A stretch of 64,000 nucleotides of DNA. Origin: Planctomycetaceae bacterium (lineage in GTDB: Bacteria > Planctomycetota > Planctomycetia > Pirellulales > Pirellulaceae). The translations under genes and the position numbers were made by a program. Position 1 is the first letter of the stretch. Each line of letters starts with the position of its first letter. The notes beneath the pieces were generated by a model that did not search any database, was not told where the DNA came from, and saw only the letters and a program-made list of their open reading frames with translations. Positions 27,101-35,484 of the stretch are shown in pieces. The stretch covers positions 1-64,000 of the forward strand of contig PAPJ01000067.1 in NCBI GenBank assembly GCA_002709045.1. The letters run 5' to 3'.

Positions 27101-28027
27101 CCGTATGGATGACTCCCGATGCAGATTATTGGTGATGTCATGGAAATATTTTGCCAAAACAGGATTAAGGTAACTATTTAATACGGTGGTGTCCGCACGG
27201 GAAACAAGTTTGATTAGAGGCGAGACCAGGCTCGAGCGGCTGACATCTTCAAAGCCGAGTTCCCCGGCAAGCTGTTCGATGATCACTTCATGCTTGTCAC
27301 ATGCAAAGGCATTCATTAAACAGATGGCCACGGACTGGATGCCTTTGTATTTTGCATCTTGCAAGGCAAGTTTAATGTCGTTTGGCTGTAGCTCTATTAG
27401 TACTTTGCCATCAGTATCGATTCGTTCCTCAACCTCAAGTACAGATTGAAAGAGTGGTTCATGTTTTTTGATATTTAATGTAAAGAGCTCAGGCCGATCC
27501 TGATTGCCGATGTGCAAAATATCACCAAAGCCTTTGGTGGTTATAAAGAGAGTCCGGGCTCCGCTGCGTGTTAGTAAGGCATTGGTTGCCCGGGTTGTAC
27601 CTAAACGCAGGCGGACTGGCGGAAGTGGTTGACTCAGTGGGATACTCAGTAAATGATGAATCCCGATAACCGGCGCTTCTAAGTCAGTGCGAATTTCGTA
27701 ACGTAAACCAATACAGTCTGCAGGTAGCGGATGCTGTAATTGTAGAGTGCCGTTTTTTGTATCAACAACCTGTGTCCGAAAATCCAGTTTGTATTGCTGG
27801 TCGGCAATATGAAATATCATACCGTTCCAGAATCCGTCGACGTCATCTTTCCTGCGCGGATCGTAAAAATAATGTCCCTCAGCGGACTCGATGATACCAG
27901 GTGTAATAGCAGAGCTTAGCAGTTTGTGACGGCGCAGCGACTCTTGAAAACCGTCGGTTGATTGGGCTATACAGTCTGTAAACGTTCCCCCCACATCAAT
28001 CCAAAATTGCCAAGACGTTCTATCCAA
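24170..28027 (-). CDS. 5-oxoprolinase / hydantoinase A-B fusion protein
   Basis: This 1285-residue protein joins the hydantoinase A (ATP-binding, actin-like) and hydantoinase B halves in one chain, as in eukaryotic and some bacterial 5-oxoprolinases. HyuA features are WIDVGGTFTDC (residues 9-19), GTTRATNAL, SGPAGGVVGA, GFDMGGTSTDVS and NFGGAAAQHACG. The HyuB half starts near residue 770 (LEIFNNQFVSIAN) and has DFSCAIFTTRGE, GDVFITNDPYRGGSHLPDV, RAHHSEIGG and TPGGGGWG at the C-terminus. It should cleave 5-oxoproline (or a related cyclic imide) to glutamate with ATP. The start is TTG at 28025-28027, with AAGAAGAG upstream, six bases after the previous stop. Confidence 0.92.
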   Translation of the reverse strand: MDRTSWQFWIDVGGTFTDCIAQSTDGFQESLRRHKLLSSAITPGIIESAEGHYFYDPRRKDDVDGFWNGMIFHIADQQYKLDFRTQVVDTKNGTLQLQHPLPADCIGLRYEIRTDLEAPVIGIHHLLSIPLSQPLPPVRLRLGTTRATNALLTRSGARTLFITTKGFGDILHIGNQDRPELFTLNIKKHEPLFQSVLEVEERIDTDGKVLIELQPNDIKLALQDAKYKGIQSVAICLMNAFACDKHEVIIEQLAGELGFEDVSRSSLVSPLIKLVSRADTTVLNSYLNPVLAKYFHDITNNLHRESSIRLLTSAGGLVEADSFCAKDSILSGPAGGVVGATSVARRAGFTKSIGFDMGGTSTDVSRFDGQFEYEYETQKAGVRIVTPMLAIETVAAGGGSICNFDGIKLTVGPQSAGSDPGPACYGCGGPLTVTDLNLILGRILPEHFSIPLIRDAAVGRLAELSDLIKATTGQTYEHHELAEAFLCIANHNMAQAISNISVAKGYDPADYTLVNFGGAAAQHACGVAHLLNISTILNHPDAGILSAYGIGQASVKRQADLGIYKQLTQKLLANLKHEIATVTEVLQQQVIQEGYTSTDISIRVVAELRPMGVDATLQIPVIDAPANSFSWNIDANKLESLFNTSHLHRYGFRHSHLLELVTLRIEAVGQSAAHDSISRQLEHVERKSNKTTSIFHRGEWHQTQRFERSELLPGDHIDGPAIITERISTTLIEPGWQATVLSNQELLLSSATEPPSNNHLHSVTSDLAMLEIFNNQFVSIANQMGLTLQNTSSSVNVKERLDFSCAIFTTRGELVVNAPHIPVHLGAMGESVRAVLDDHKLIEPGDVFITNDPYRGGSHLPDVTVITPVFNQQNERIFFTASRAHHSEIGGCTPGSMPPFSKTLAEEGVLIRSQKLIAAGVSRESKLRALLETDDFPSRSVDVNIADIHAQVAANQQGANDLKRMIDIHGQATVLEYMRLIQNAATAKTRQALLTIPDGIYKYHDYLDEHFTENYNAEIKVTIRIHGDRAELDFTGTSPVLPINLNANRAIVTAAVLYVLRLLIDEPIPLNQGVLEPITLRLPESLLNPVPGPTPAESPAVVGGNVETSQRIVDVLIGALQLSACSQGTMNNLLFGDDSFGYYETICGGAGATSQSAGADAVHTHMTNTRITDPEIMEQRYPVRLDEFSIRQESGGTGKHRGGNGVVRKMTFLKPVTVSLLTQRRMENRPAGLAQGTAGKAGVNKVLFFDGREETLNNRQKLAVDVGDQLTIKTPGGGGWGAADD

Positions 28028-28033
28028 AAGTCA

Positions 28034-29287
28034 CTAACTCTTCTTGGCACCAATACAGATTAATTGCGAGTAAGTACGGATGTACATTCGGCCACCAGAG
28101 ACAGCAGGTGTACTGCGGCAGGCTTCTCCAAGCGGGTTTTTGGCAAGAACTTTGAATTGTTTATTGGCCGCGATGACATGTACGACTCCTTCTTCATCAA
28201 CACAAAAGAGCTTGTCACCAACACGAATGGCAGATCCGGAAAATGCACAATCCAGCCTTTTTTGGTAATAGACTTCACCCGTTTTGGTGTTCATGCAGGA
28301 AAGAATTCCTTTGTCATAGAAACAGAACATTAGCTCGCCAAGACAGACTGAGGTTGGAACGTATGGTGCTGAACGATCCAGTTTATAACTTACAGTCGGC
28401 TTTTTCCCAGGTTTAATGGCCGCGACATAATTACCACCGCCGCCGGAACCGGTAGACCCGAAAATATGTCCACCCGCAAACAGTGGAGAAGAAACCGTTC
28501 GTTTGTCGAAAGCCTGGACAGCCCAGTTTTCTTCACCGGTTTCAGGATTCAGACTGTACATTCCATTGACAGTATTGGAGCAAATAATTTCATCCCCGTC
28601 CTTTCCTTTATAGATAGCCGGAACACTATAACTTGCAGAGGCGGTACCTCGTGTAGTTTTCCAGATGATCTCACCACTTTCCTTATCAAAGGCATAGAAG
28701 AAACTTTTTCCCGGTTCGATTCCCTCGGGAAGTCTATCGTTAGCCTGTGAAGCATTCAGTAGTACTTTATTTTTATAAATTACCGGCGAAGTACCAAAGC
28801 CGTGTTGGCTTGACCAGGTACCTAAATCTTTTGTCCATAGCTCATTGCCATCATGAGTGAAAGCCTTGACGAGTGTGTGTTGAGGATCGGACCACGCAAA
28901 AATTACAACGTCTTGATCAACCACTGGGGTGCAGGAAGCATAACTCGAACGCAGGTGCAATTTATGCGTCGCTGATTTGTATCGCTGCTGCCAGATAATT
29001 TTTCCTGAGGTTGCATCAAGGCACAGTACATATCGCTCCGCAGTATCCGGGTCAGCGCTTAAGAGAAATATCTTTTCACCCCATAGCACCGGTGAAGAAT
29101 GTCCAATGCCGGGTAACTCGGTCTTAAAGACAATATGGTCTTCACTCCACTGAGCCGGGAAGGACTGAAGGCTGGAAATGCCCTGACCATTTGGTCCATG
29201 GAATCGAGTCCACTCCTGAGCTGATGCCGATTGGAATATGAATAAAACACTGGCAAATATCGCCAGACACTGAAAACGCCTGATCAT
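28034..29287 (-). CDS. Exported PQQ-like beta-propeller repeat protein
   Basis: This 417-residue secreted protein has a signal peptide (MIRRFQCLAIFAS, cleavage after SASAQ). The mature protein begins EWTRFHGPNGQGIS, the usual opening of planctomycete PQQ-like propeller proteins. At least five propeller-blade repeats follow, such as LCLDATSGKIIWQQRY, AFTHDGNELWTKDL, AFDKESGEIIWKTT, SLNPETGEENWAV and CMNTKTGEVYYQK. PQQ-specific residues cannot be confirmed, so it may be a structural propeller of BamB type. The ATG at 29287 is preferred over the TTG at 29302; GAGAGAAG precedes it. It lies six bases upstream of the 5-oxoprolinase gene, although no functional link is obvious. Confidence 0.87.
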   Translation of the reverse strand: MIRRFQCLAIFASVLFIFQSASAQEWTRFHGPNGQGISSLQSFPAQWSEDHIVFKTELPGIGHSSPVLWGEKIFLLSADPDTAERYVLCLDATSGKIIWQQRYKSATHKLHLRSSYASCTPVVDQDVVIFAWSDPQHTLVKAFTHDGNELWTKDLGTWSSQHGFGTSPVIYKNKVLLNASQANDRLPEGIEPGKSFFYAFDKESGEIIWKTTRGTASASYSVPAIYKGKDGDEIICSNTVNGMYSLNPETGEENWAVQAFDKRTVSSPLFAGGHIFGSTGSGGGGNYVAAIKPGKKPTVSYKLDRSAPYVPTSVCLGELMFCFYDKGILSCMNTKTGEVYYQKRLDCAFSGSAIRVGDKLFCVDEEGVVHVIAANKQFKVLAKNPLGEACRSTPAVSGGRMYIRTYSQLICIGAKKS

Positions 29288-29361
29288 AAGATCTTCTCTC
29301 AATGGAAGGGAATTATTGATAATTACGTTTCATCCTACCTGCCTTCATCAGGTGACGCAAT

Positions 29362-30708
29362 TTAAGTAGTTGTTGATTTTTCTTGTGACGATTGTTCCGC
29401 TTCAGCTTCTTTAGCACTGGCCTGATAAGTTGACGTTTCCTGTTTTTTAGGAGCAAAATCTTTTCCACTTTTTGAAGCCACAGCGATAAGAAGAACACCC
29501 AGTATCATGAGAACTGTGGCCACGTAATACGGCATGTTTAATTGGAACGTAAGCAGAGGGATACCGACACCGGAACCTATAATTCGAGCCAGTGAACTGA
29601 CACTTTGTCCGACACCGAGGATCGTTCCCTGACGGGAAGGATCACTTCGACGTGAAAGAATAGCATTGAGTGAAGGCTGCATAAATGAGAATCCAGTGAC
29701 TACGATTCCCAAAGCCAGATACAGAATGCCGCTGCTTTCCTGATTGATCGCGATGATCATAATTGCGAAACCGATGATCTCGAAAGTAGCACCGGTTATG
29801 GCTAAAGATGCATCCGATCGCCTGCCAGCCAGGCGACGAACAATGCCACCCTGTACAAGAGATAGCGTGACACCAATAAAGGCAAATGTGCCACAGATTT
29901 CGGAATAAGAGAATTCAAACGGACTTTGCGCTAAATGTTTGGAGCTACCTTTGATAAGCAACGACAGCGTCGTCTCAAAATTAGCAAAAGAAAATATGCA
30001 AACAAAGATGGAAACTAGAATCAGACTGATCGATGGAATTGAAAGTGCTTGCCTGAGTCCTTCAAAATCAAAAAGTTTATGTCCGGCAGATTCACTGGAC
30101 TCGGTAAGTGACTCCGGCAATTTCTTACTAGCTAACAGTAAGGCGAAAAATGACAGGACAGCGGCAATGTAACCAGGCCAGGCACTTGGGGCTTCACCGT
30201 CGCCTGCGACGGCAGCCATACCCAATAATGGTCCAAAGGTAAATCCGGCACCGAATGCCATACCGATTAAGGCCATACCTTTTGATCTTTTTTCTGGTGT
30301 TGTGGTATCGGCGATATACGCCTGAGCAGTGGAAATAGTAGCTCCGAAAATACCGGCACCGATTCTCGAGACGTACAGCAATATCATTGTTGTTGAGGGA
30401 TCATCGGCGATCGTAGTTGCCATACCAAACAGCGTATAGCAGGCAACAGATCCGGCCAGTCCAACCATAATGATTGGGCGTCGCCCATGTCGGTCTGAAA
30501 GCTTTCCCCAGAATGGAGCAAAGATGAATTGCATGGCTGAAAAACTAGCCATCAATAGCCCCAGTTGTATACCAGCTCCGGAAGACTCAGCCAGATAATG
30601 CTCCGCATAGACCGGCAACAGGGGAAGCACCAGGCCAAATCCTAAGAGGTCAATAAAGACAGTCAGGAAGATAACCAGTAGAGAGCCTTTACGAGGTTCG
30701 TCAGTCAT
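29362..30708 (-). CDS. Major facilitator superfamily transporter (DHA1/TetA-like)
   Basis: This 448-residue MFS transporter has twelve predicted helices. The first opens IFLTVFIDLLGFGLVLPLLPVY, matching the TetA-like motif with Asp in helix 1. Motif A, GKLSDRHGRRPII, follows helix 2, and helix 5 contains the motif C-like GMAFGAGFTFGPLLG. After helix 12 comes a hydrophilic tail rich in Lys, Glu and Ser (about 35 residues). The family exports drugs or metabolites by proton antiport; the substrate is unknown. It lies 74 bases upstream of the PQQ-like gene on the same strand. Confidence 0.9.
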   Translation of the reverse strand: MTDEPRKGSLLVIFLTVFIDLLGFGLVLPLLPVYAEHYLAESSGAGIQLGLLMASFSAMQFIFAPFWGKLSDRHGRRPIIMVGLAGSVACYTLFGMATTIADDPSTTMILLYVSRIGAGIFGATISTAQAYIADTTTPEKRSKGMALIGMAFGAGFTFGPLLGMAAVAGDGEAPSAWPGYIAAVLSFFALLLASKKLPESLTESSESAGHKLFDFEGLRQALSIPSISLILVSIFVCIFSFANFETTLSLLIKGSSKHLAQSPFEFSYSEICGTFAFIGVTLSLVQGGIVRRLAGRRSDASLAITGATFEIIGFAIMIIAINQESSGILYLALGIVVTGFSFMQPSLNAILSRRSDPSRQGTILGVGQSVSSLARIIGSGVGIPLLTFQLNMPYYVATVLMILGVLLIAVASKSGKDFAPKKQETSTYQASAKEAEAEQSSQEKSTTT

Positions 30709-30804
30709 AGATGAATTATTTCATGAATTGGAGAATTTGGAAGTCTCTAGTTTAAGTACGACGATTTGGTGATGCTATCCCCCGCTTAGAACGCTAATTG
30801 GGAT

Positions 30805-31143
30805 TTAACTTTCAGCTTCAGCAACGGCATCACCCAACCGGCGCAGTAATTCCAGTTTATAGATACCTGTGTCATGCCCGTCACTGAAAGCAATTGTATA
30901 AGCATAATTTCCAAGTGGTTTCACTCCGACAACCATCATTGGCTGAGCTTCGGCGGTAGATATGACCGGTAATAATTCAGCTGGCGGCGGATTTCGTTCA
31001 GCCTCACGACAATGTGCACAGGGGCAGTTATCCCGGAGAACTTTGAACGGGATTCTGGAACTCACATGATCGTTCCAATCAATCACCAAACGATTGTCGT
31101 CTGACAGACTGAGCCCGGTCGGATAAATTGATAATTCATGCAT
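30805..31143 (-). CDS. DUF971 domain protein (gamma-butyrobetaine hydroxylase N-terminal-like)
   Basis: This is a 112-residue single-domain protein. The fold signature is the opening LSLSDDNRLVIDWNDH, then FKVLRDNCPCAHCREAE, whose cysteines match the zinc-binding CxC..C of DUF971, followed by IAFSDGHDTGIYKLELLRRL. The same domain forms the N-terminus of gamma-butyrobetaine hydroxylase and occurs alone in many bacteria, often near Mrp/ApbC-type iron-sulfur genes. Here it lies 14 bases after a cysteine desulfurase-like aminotransferase gene, which fits a sulfur or iron-sulfur connection, though that is inference. Confidence 0.87.
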   Translation of the reverse strand: MHELSIYPTGLSLSDDNRLVIDWNDHVSSRIPFKVLRDNCPCAHCREAERNPPPAELLPVISTAEAQPMMVVGVKPLGNYAYTIAFSDGHDTGIYKLELLRRLGDAVAEAES

Positions 31144-31157
31144 GATTCAATATGACT

Positions 31158-32420
31158 CTAACTCAGGATTTCTCTTAAGGCCACAATTAACCGGTCTACT
31201 TCTTCAGCGGTGTTGTAGTGTACAAGTCCTAAACGCACCATACCCTCCGGTTCCAACCCCAACTGTTCGGTGAGTTGTAGAGCATAATAATTCCCATCCC
31301 AGGCATAAATTCCACGTTCGCCCAGTTCGTGAGCCAATTCAGCCGCCGTGAGTTTGGGGTGCGTCACCGAGACGGTTGGAACTCGTTCATCGATCCTGTT
31401 CTGGTCGGTAATCCCGTGGATTTTAAGACCTTTGACAGAAGCCAATCCTGATAATAATTTGCCGCATAATTCATCTTCATAAGCAGTAATCGCTTGATAG
31501 GCAACTTCAAGAGCGGCACGTCGTTGTAATGCTCCGTCATTAGCCAGACTTCTACCCAGATCCGCCACATAGTCGACAGCGGCACGTGATCCACAAAGAC
31601 TGGCAAAATTCTGAGTACCTGTCATCCACTTTTCGGGAATGGTTGGCGCAGATGGGCGAACTTTGTAGGCCTCTAGACGCTCAAGGATTTCAGATCTGGC
31701 CCAAAGTACTCCGATATGAGGCCCATAAAACTTATAGGTAGAACAGGCCAGAAAATCACAGCCGATGTCTTTAACATCAATCAGTCGATGCGGTGCGTAA
31801 TGAACGGCATCGATGAAGACCTGCGCGTTGAATTGTTTGGCATAGGTAGTGATTTCTTTGACCGGATTAATTGAGCCGGAAGAGTTAGATGCCAGACCAA
31901 CAGCCACTAAACGTGTTTTTGCGTCGATTTTGGATTTGAGGTTATCGAAATTTAGAGTGCAATCTTCTTTGTTGATATCGGCATAGCGGACTTCAACATC
32001 ATGGTCGCGGGCTGCTAACGCCCAGGTTGTAACATTGGCATCATGGTCGAGTCGTGTGACAACAATATTGTCGCCCGCATTCCATGTCTGTGCGATTGCT
32101 CGGGAAAATGCAAATGTGAGAGAAGTCATATTTGCGCCAAAGACAATCTCATACCAGTTGTCGGCACCTATAAAATCGGCTAATGCCTGATGGGCCTGCT
32201 GAACCAATGCATCACTTTCCCGACTTGTCGCAAACTGGCCGCCGTGATTGGCATTACATGTACAGTAATAATGGCTGATGGCATCAATAACAGATTGAGT
32301 TACCTGTGTACCAGCCGGACCGTCCAGGTAAATGGCGGTTTTCCCGTTGTGCTCCCGGGTTAAAGCAGGGAACTGATTGCGACATTCCTGAATCAGTTCA
32401 GGCGTGAGTTGTTGCGTCAT
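31158..32420 (-). CDS. Class V aminotransferase, cysteine desulfurase-like (VC1184 type)
   Basis: This is a 420-residue PLP enzyme. It opens with FPALTREHNGKTAIYLDGPAGTQ, then NANHGGQFATSRESD, characteristic of the VC1184-like desulfurase-like subfamily. The PLP-binding elements are GANMTSLTF, TRLDHDANV, VGLASNSSGS, IDAVHYAPH (PLP Asp/His) and the Schiff-base lysine in CSTYKFYGPHIG. It differs from true SufS/IscS in the active-site cysteine loop, which I cannot identify. The reaction is probably cysteine-related but unproven. It lies between the PaaK-like ligase and DUF971 genes, with gaps of 40 and 14 bases. Confidence 0.87.
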   Translation of the reverse strand: MTQQLTPELIQECRNQFPALTREHNGKTAIYLDGPAGTQVTQSVIDAISHYYCTCNANHGGQFATSRESDALVQQAHQALADFIGADNWYEIVFGANMTSLTFAFSRAIAQTWNAGDNIVVTRLDHDANVTTWALAARDHDVEVRYADINKEDCTLNFDNLKSKIDAKTRLVAVGLASNSSGSINPVKEITTYAKQFNAQVFIDAVHYAPHRLIDVKDIGCDFLACSTYKFYGPHIGVLWARSEILERLEAYKVRPSAPTIPEKWMTGTQNFASLCGSRAAVDYVADLGRSLANDGALQRRAALEVAYQAITAYEDELCGKLLSGLASVKGLKIHGITDQNRIDERVPTVSVTHPKLTAAELAHELGERGIYAWDGNYYALQLTEQLGLEPEGMVRLGLVHYNTAEEVDRLIVALREILS

Positions 32421-32460
32421 GAGGTTCTTATCCCGTCATATTTTTGGCAAAACCTGTAGC

Positions 32461-33729
32461 CTAACGGTTATCAATAAACCGTCGGCCTTTGGCTTCAAAA
32501 CGAGGAAGCGAATTTGATTCTGCCAATATAACCTGAACTCTCAGTCCTAACCCCACCTCGATGGCTTCTTTTATACGGTCGGTGTTCTCTCCGCGGTCTT
32601 CGACTTCGATGGTTAAACCATCCATTTCGCCATCTTTGAATGCGGTAATACGATATTCGACGACTTCATCAAAACCGCGAAGAATCTCTTCCAGAGCACT
32701 GGGAAAAACGTTAACTCCCCGAATCACGATCATGTCATCAACGCGACCTAAGACTCCTCCCTCCAACAATAAAAAATTACTGCTGTCGATATATGCAGGG
32801 ACGACTTGGTCGCCTGTACGATAGCGAATTAAAGGGCTTCCCGGACGTCCCAGACAAGTTAGTACCAGTTCGCCGGAGCCACCGGCTTCTATAGTATTAC
32901 CAGAATCAGAGTCGATCACCTCCGCAATAAATTCAGCTTCACAGACATGGAGACCTGTTTGACGTGCATCTGCAAATCCCCATGGTCCTATTTCTGAAGC
33001 GCCGGCATGATCAATCAGTTTTGCGTCCCAGGCGTTTTCGATTTTATCGCGTATCGACGGGATAGAACCACCTGGTTCACCAGCTACAATAATGCGAGTT
33101 ACTGCTGAAGCACGAAGGTCGATTTGGTTTTCAGCGGCGACTTCTGCCAGATGCAGGGCATAGGTTGGTGTGCACAAAAGGACTGTTGGCTGACTAGCGT
33201 TAATGAGGTCTAATCTGGCATGCGTACTTAGCCCGCCACCGGGAATCGACATCGCCCCCCGCGCAAGAATCGCATCATGGGCAGACCAGAATCCAATAAA
33301 CGGGCCGAATGAAAAGGCCAGAAATGCCCGGTCGTCGGGAGTGACGTCAGCTGTATCCAGAACGTATTGCCAGACATTCATCCACCAAACCCAGTCGTCC
33401 GCTGTATCCAGGACAGCCATTGGTTTACCTTGGGTGCCTGAAGTTCGATGGAATCGGACATACTGCTGGATTGGCCAGGTCAAATTACGAGCGAATGTAT
33501 CTTCAGACAACAACTCACTTTTATTGGTAAAAGGCAGTTGCTTCAACTGATCGAGACTTTCCAGTGCTGTAAGGTCGCCAAATTTTTTCTGATAGAAGAG
33601 ATTGGTTGGAAGAATCTCAGATAAGAGCGTGTTTAATTTTTCCAGTTGCAGACATTCCAAGGCCTCACGTGATAAAGATTGAATCTCATCACGATGTGTT
33701 CTGTCGACGTGTCCTGTTTGATTAGGCAT
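32461..33729 (-). CDS. Phenylacetate-CoA ligase-like adenylate-forming enzyme (PaaK family)
   Basis: This 422-residue ANL-superfamily enzyme matches PaaK in size. The adenylation motifs are RFHRTSGTQGKPMAV (P-loop-like), AGEPGGSIPSIR, HAGASEIGPWGF, LIRYRTGDQV and, near the end, GRVDDMIVIRGVNVFPSALEE; the small C-terminal domain ends EAKGRRFIDNR with the catalytic Lys. It should activate an aryl or other carboxylic acid as acyl-AMP and transfer it to CoA. No other paa genes are near, so phenylacetate is only the family's named substrate. It begins 36 bases after the DUF4340 gene and precedes the class V aminotransferase. Confidence 0.88.
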   Translation of the reverse strand: MPNQTGHVDRTHRDEIQSLSREALECLQLEKLNTLLSEILPTNLFYQKKFGDLTALESLDQLKQLPFTNKSELLSEDTFARNLTWPIQQYVRFHRTSGTQGKPMAVLDTADDWVWWMNVWQYVLDTADVTPDDRAFLAFSFGPFIGFWSAHDAILARGAMSIPGGGLSTHARLDLINASQPTVLLCTPTYALHLAEVAAENQIDLRASAVTRIIVAGEPGGSIPSIRDKIENAWDAKLIDHAGASEIGPWGFADARQTGLHVCEAEFIAEVIDSDSGNTIEAGGSGELVLTCLGRPGSPLIRYRTGDQVVPAYIDSSNFLLLEGGVLGRVDDMIVIRGVNVFPSALEEILRGFDEVVEYRITAFKDGEMDGLTIEVEDRGENTDRIKEAIEVGLGLRVQVILAESNSLPRFEAKGRRFIDNR

Positions 33730-33765
33730 GGTTTATTTGGAGGGTTTAACAGGGCTGAGAACAAG

Positions 33766-35427
33766 TTACTCGTCTATTGGAGCTGGTGGAGCTGGCATTG
33801 GTTCAGGAGATTTTTCTGGAGATTCAGGCAGGCTAGGAACATCAGGCAGACCCGGCAGGCTTGGAAGCCCCGGCAGGTTGTCGCCAAGTTCTGATGATTT
33901 GGCTTTGATCAGATCGTTGTTCGCTAAGTGGATCTTATTGAACGTTTTTTCGCTAATCAAATAAAACCAATCGGCGAAGCGGCTGTTGAGTAGACGCACT
34001 GAATTTTGGGCTTCTGCTAATTTCAACTCATACTCTTGTTTTAGACGGGCGTTATCCCGTTCGATTGTTTCTTTGAGTTCGGCTAGTTGTTCAGGTGTTA
34101 ATTCGGGTTGTTCCGTTTCTTTTGTGGGCTCTGCTTGAGTGACCGGTTCCTGATTTTGACAGCCATCTTCAGGACCCGGTGAAGCCGAAGACATATTGGG
34201 AAGTGAAGTGTACTCAGGTACTGGAATCATATTTGGCTGGAAGGCGGTTGTGACAAATAAATAACGCTGAACGGAATCTGTGGCGCCTGAAGTTGAATCA
34301 ACCTCGCCAAAACGAAGGATATATTTAATACCTGTTTGCAGCGAGATATGGATCTCGCCGTTGGCACTTTTAAGATCCATCATGTTATCGATCGTTGTGT
34401 TGGGATCACCGAATAAGCCAAGTCGCGTTAGTGTTTCGGATGTTTTCTCGTCGGCAATAGCTTGCGGAGTGATTTTTAGGTCCGGCCGGAGGACTGCAGG
34501 TTTTCTCATCACTCCTTCAATAGTAAGATTCTCAAGTGCACTTTGAAGTATATTGATTCGATCCAGATCTATTTCCTCATTTTCAGTTAATTCAATGGTG
34601 AATGGTTCCTGCGTGTTCTGGTCATACTGCACCATATTGTCCAATTTCCAGATAAGGTCGACTTCATCCAGAACCAGTGAGGAATTTGAACGACGCAACA
34701 TGATCGGACTTCCCTCTGGATTTAGGCCGATGATGTAGTCCTGAATGGCCAGTTGACGAATATCCAATCCATTAAGTCCGAGTAGGTTCGTATCAATCCA
34801 TTTGGGAAAATCTGTTTCAAAGATATTCATATTCAGGTCGACAGTGAACACAATGTCACTTTCCGGTCGGCGTGCCGCGTAGTAGGACTGCTGCATTCGA
34901 GGATCGATACCGGCATCAACGCCTTTTATGACTTTGGCACCAATAATGAGTGAATAGGATATTCCTTCTTCGTCGGTAACTGTAATCAGTGTTCCAACGC
35001 CATCGGTACCGACATCGAGTGTTTCGGTATTTGGTTCTACGACGTGATAATCTTCATGAGCACTGCTATCGACATCAATAACTTCTTTAACTTCCAGTGT
35101 GCTAAACGCCGCAGCGGCAGAGGCCATTTGCTCTGCTGCATCAGCAGGATAGTTATTATGTGAAGGAATTACCCACTGACCTGTCGCATCACGCTTAACA
35201 CTAAAAGATTTAATCCGGGCGGTTGGATCATCATAGGTTGTTATCTTTAATTCCACGGCACGTTGTGCGGTGAAACCTTCAAACACAGGTTTCCCCTCAT
35301 CCTGTTTGGCGATGCTGCGACGATTTTGTTGCGAGTCCGTTTCACCAATATCACTGGTGAGCACGGCGGCAACGACCGAACCAACGGCTAAAGCAGTGAA
35401 AATGCAGGTTTGAATAATGTTGTTCAT
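33766..35427 (-). CDS. DUF4340 domain protein with a coiled-coil and Pro-rich tail
   Basis: This 553-residue protein has an N-terminal transmembrane anchor (about 5-23). The DUF4340 region (about 70-410) contains FTAQRAVELKITTYD, YHVVEPNTETLDVGTDG, a repeated beta arrangement and GIKYILRFGEVD. It ends in a Gln/Glu-rich helix (about 440-490) likely to form a coiled coil, then a proline-rich tail with repeated LPxLPGLP units. DUF4340 proteins commonly lie beside GldG/ABC-2 genes, as here: the GldF/G-like fusion is 57 bases upstream. It is probably the extracytoplasmic accessory subunit of that transporter. The transported substrate is unknown. Confidence 0.82.
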   Translation of the reverse strand: MNNIIQTCIFTALAVGSVVAAVLTSDIGETDSQQNRRSIAKQDEGKPVFEGFTAQRAVELKITTYDDPTARIKSFSVKRDATGQWVIPSHNNYPADAAEQMASAAAAFSTLEVKEVIDVDSSAHEDYHVVEPNTETLDVGTDGVGTLITVTDEEGISYSLIIGAKVIKGVDAGIDPRMQQSYYAARRPESDIVFTVDLNMNIFETDFPKWIDTNLLGLNGLDIRQLAIQDYIIGLNPEGSPIMLRRSNSSLVLDEVDLIWKLDNMVQYDQNTQEPFTIELTENEEIDLDRINILQSALENLTIEGVMRKPAVLRPDLKITPQAIADEKTSETLTRLGLFGDPNTTIDNMMDLKSANGEIHISLQTGIKYILRFGEVDSTSGATDSVQRYLFVTTAFQPNMIPVPEYTSLPNMSSASPGPEDGCQNQEPVTQAEPTKETEQPELTPEQLAELKETIERDNARLKQEYELKLAEAQNSVRLLNSRFADWFYLISEKTFNKIHLANNDLIKAKSSELGDNLPGLPSLPGLPDVPSLPESPEKSPEPMPAPPAPIDE

Positions 35428-35484
35428 ATCAATGAAAATCTAAGTTTGGATAGTTTTAGTTAAAGGTTTTGAAGTAGCTTAGTT

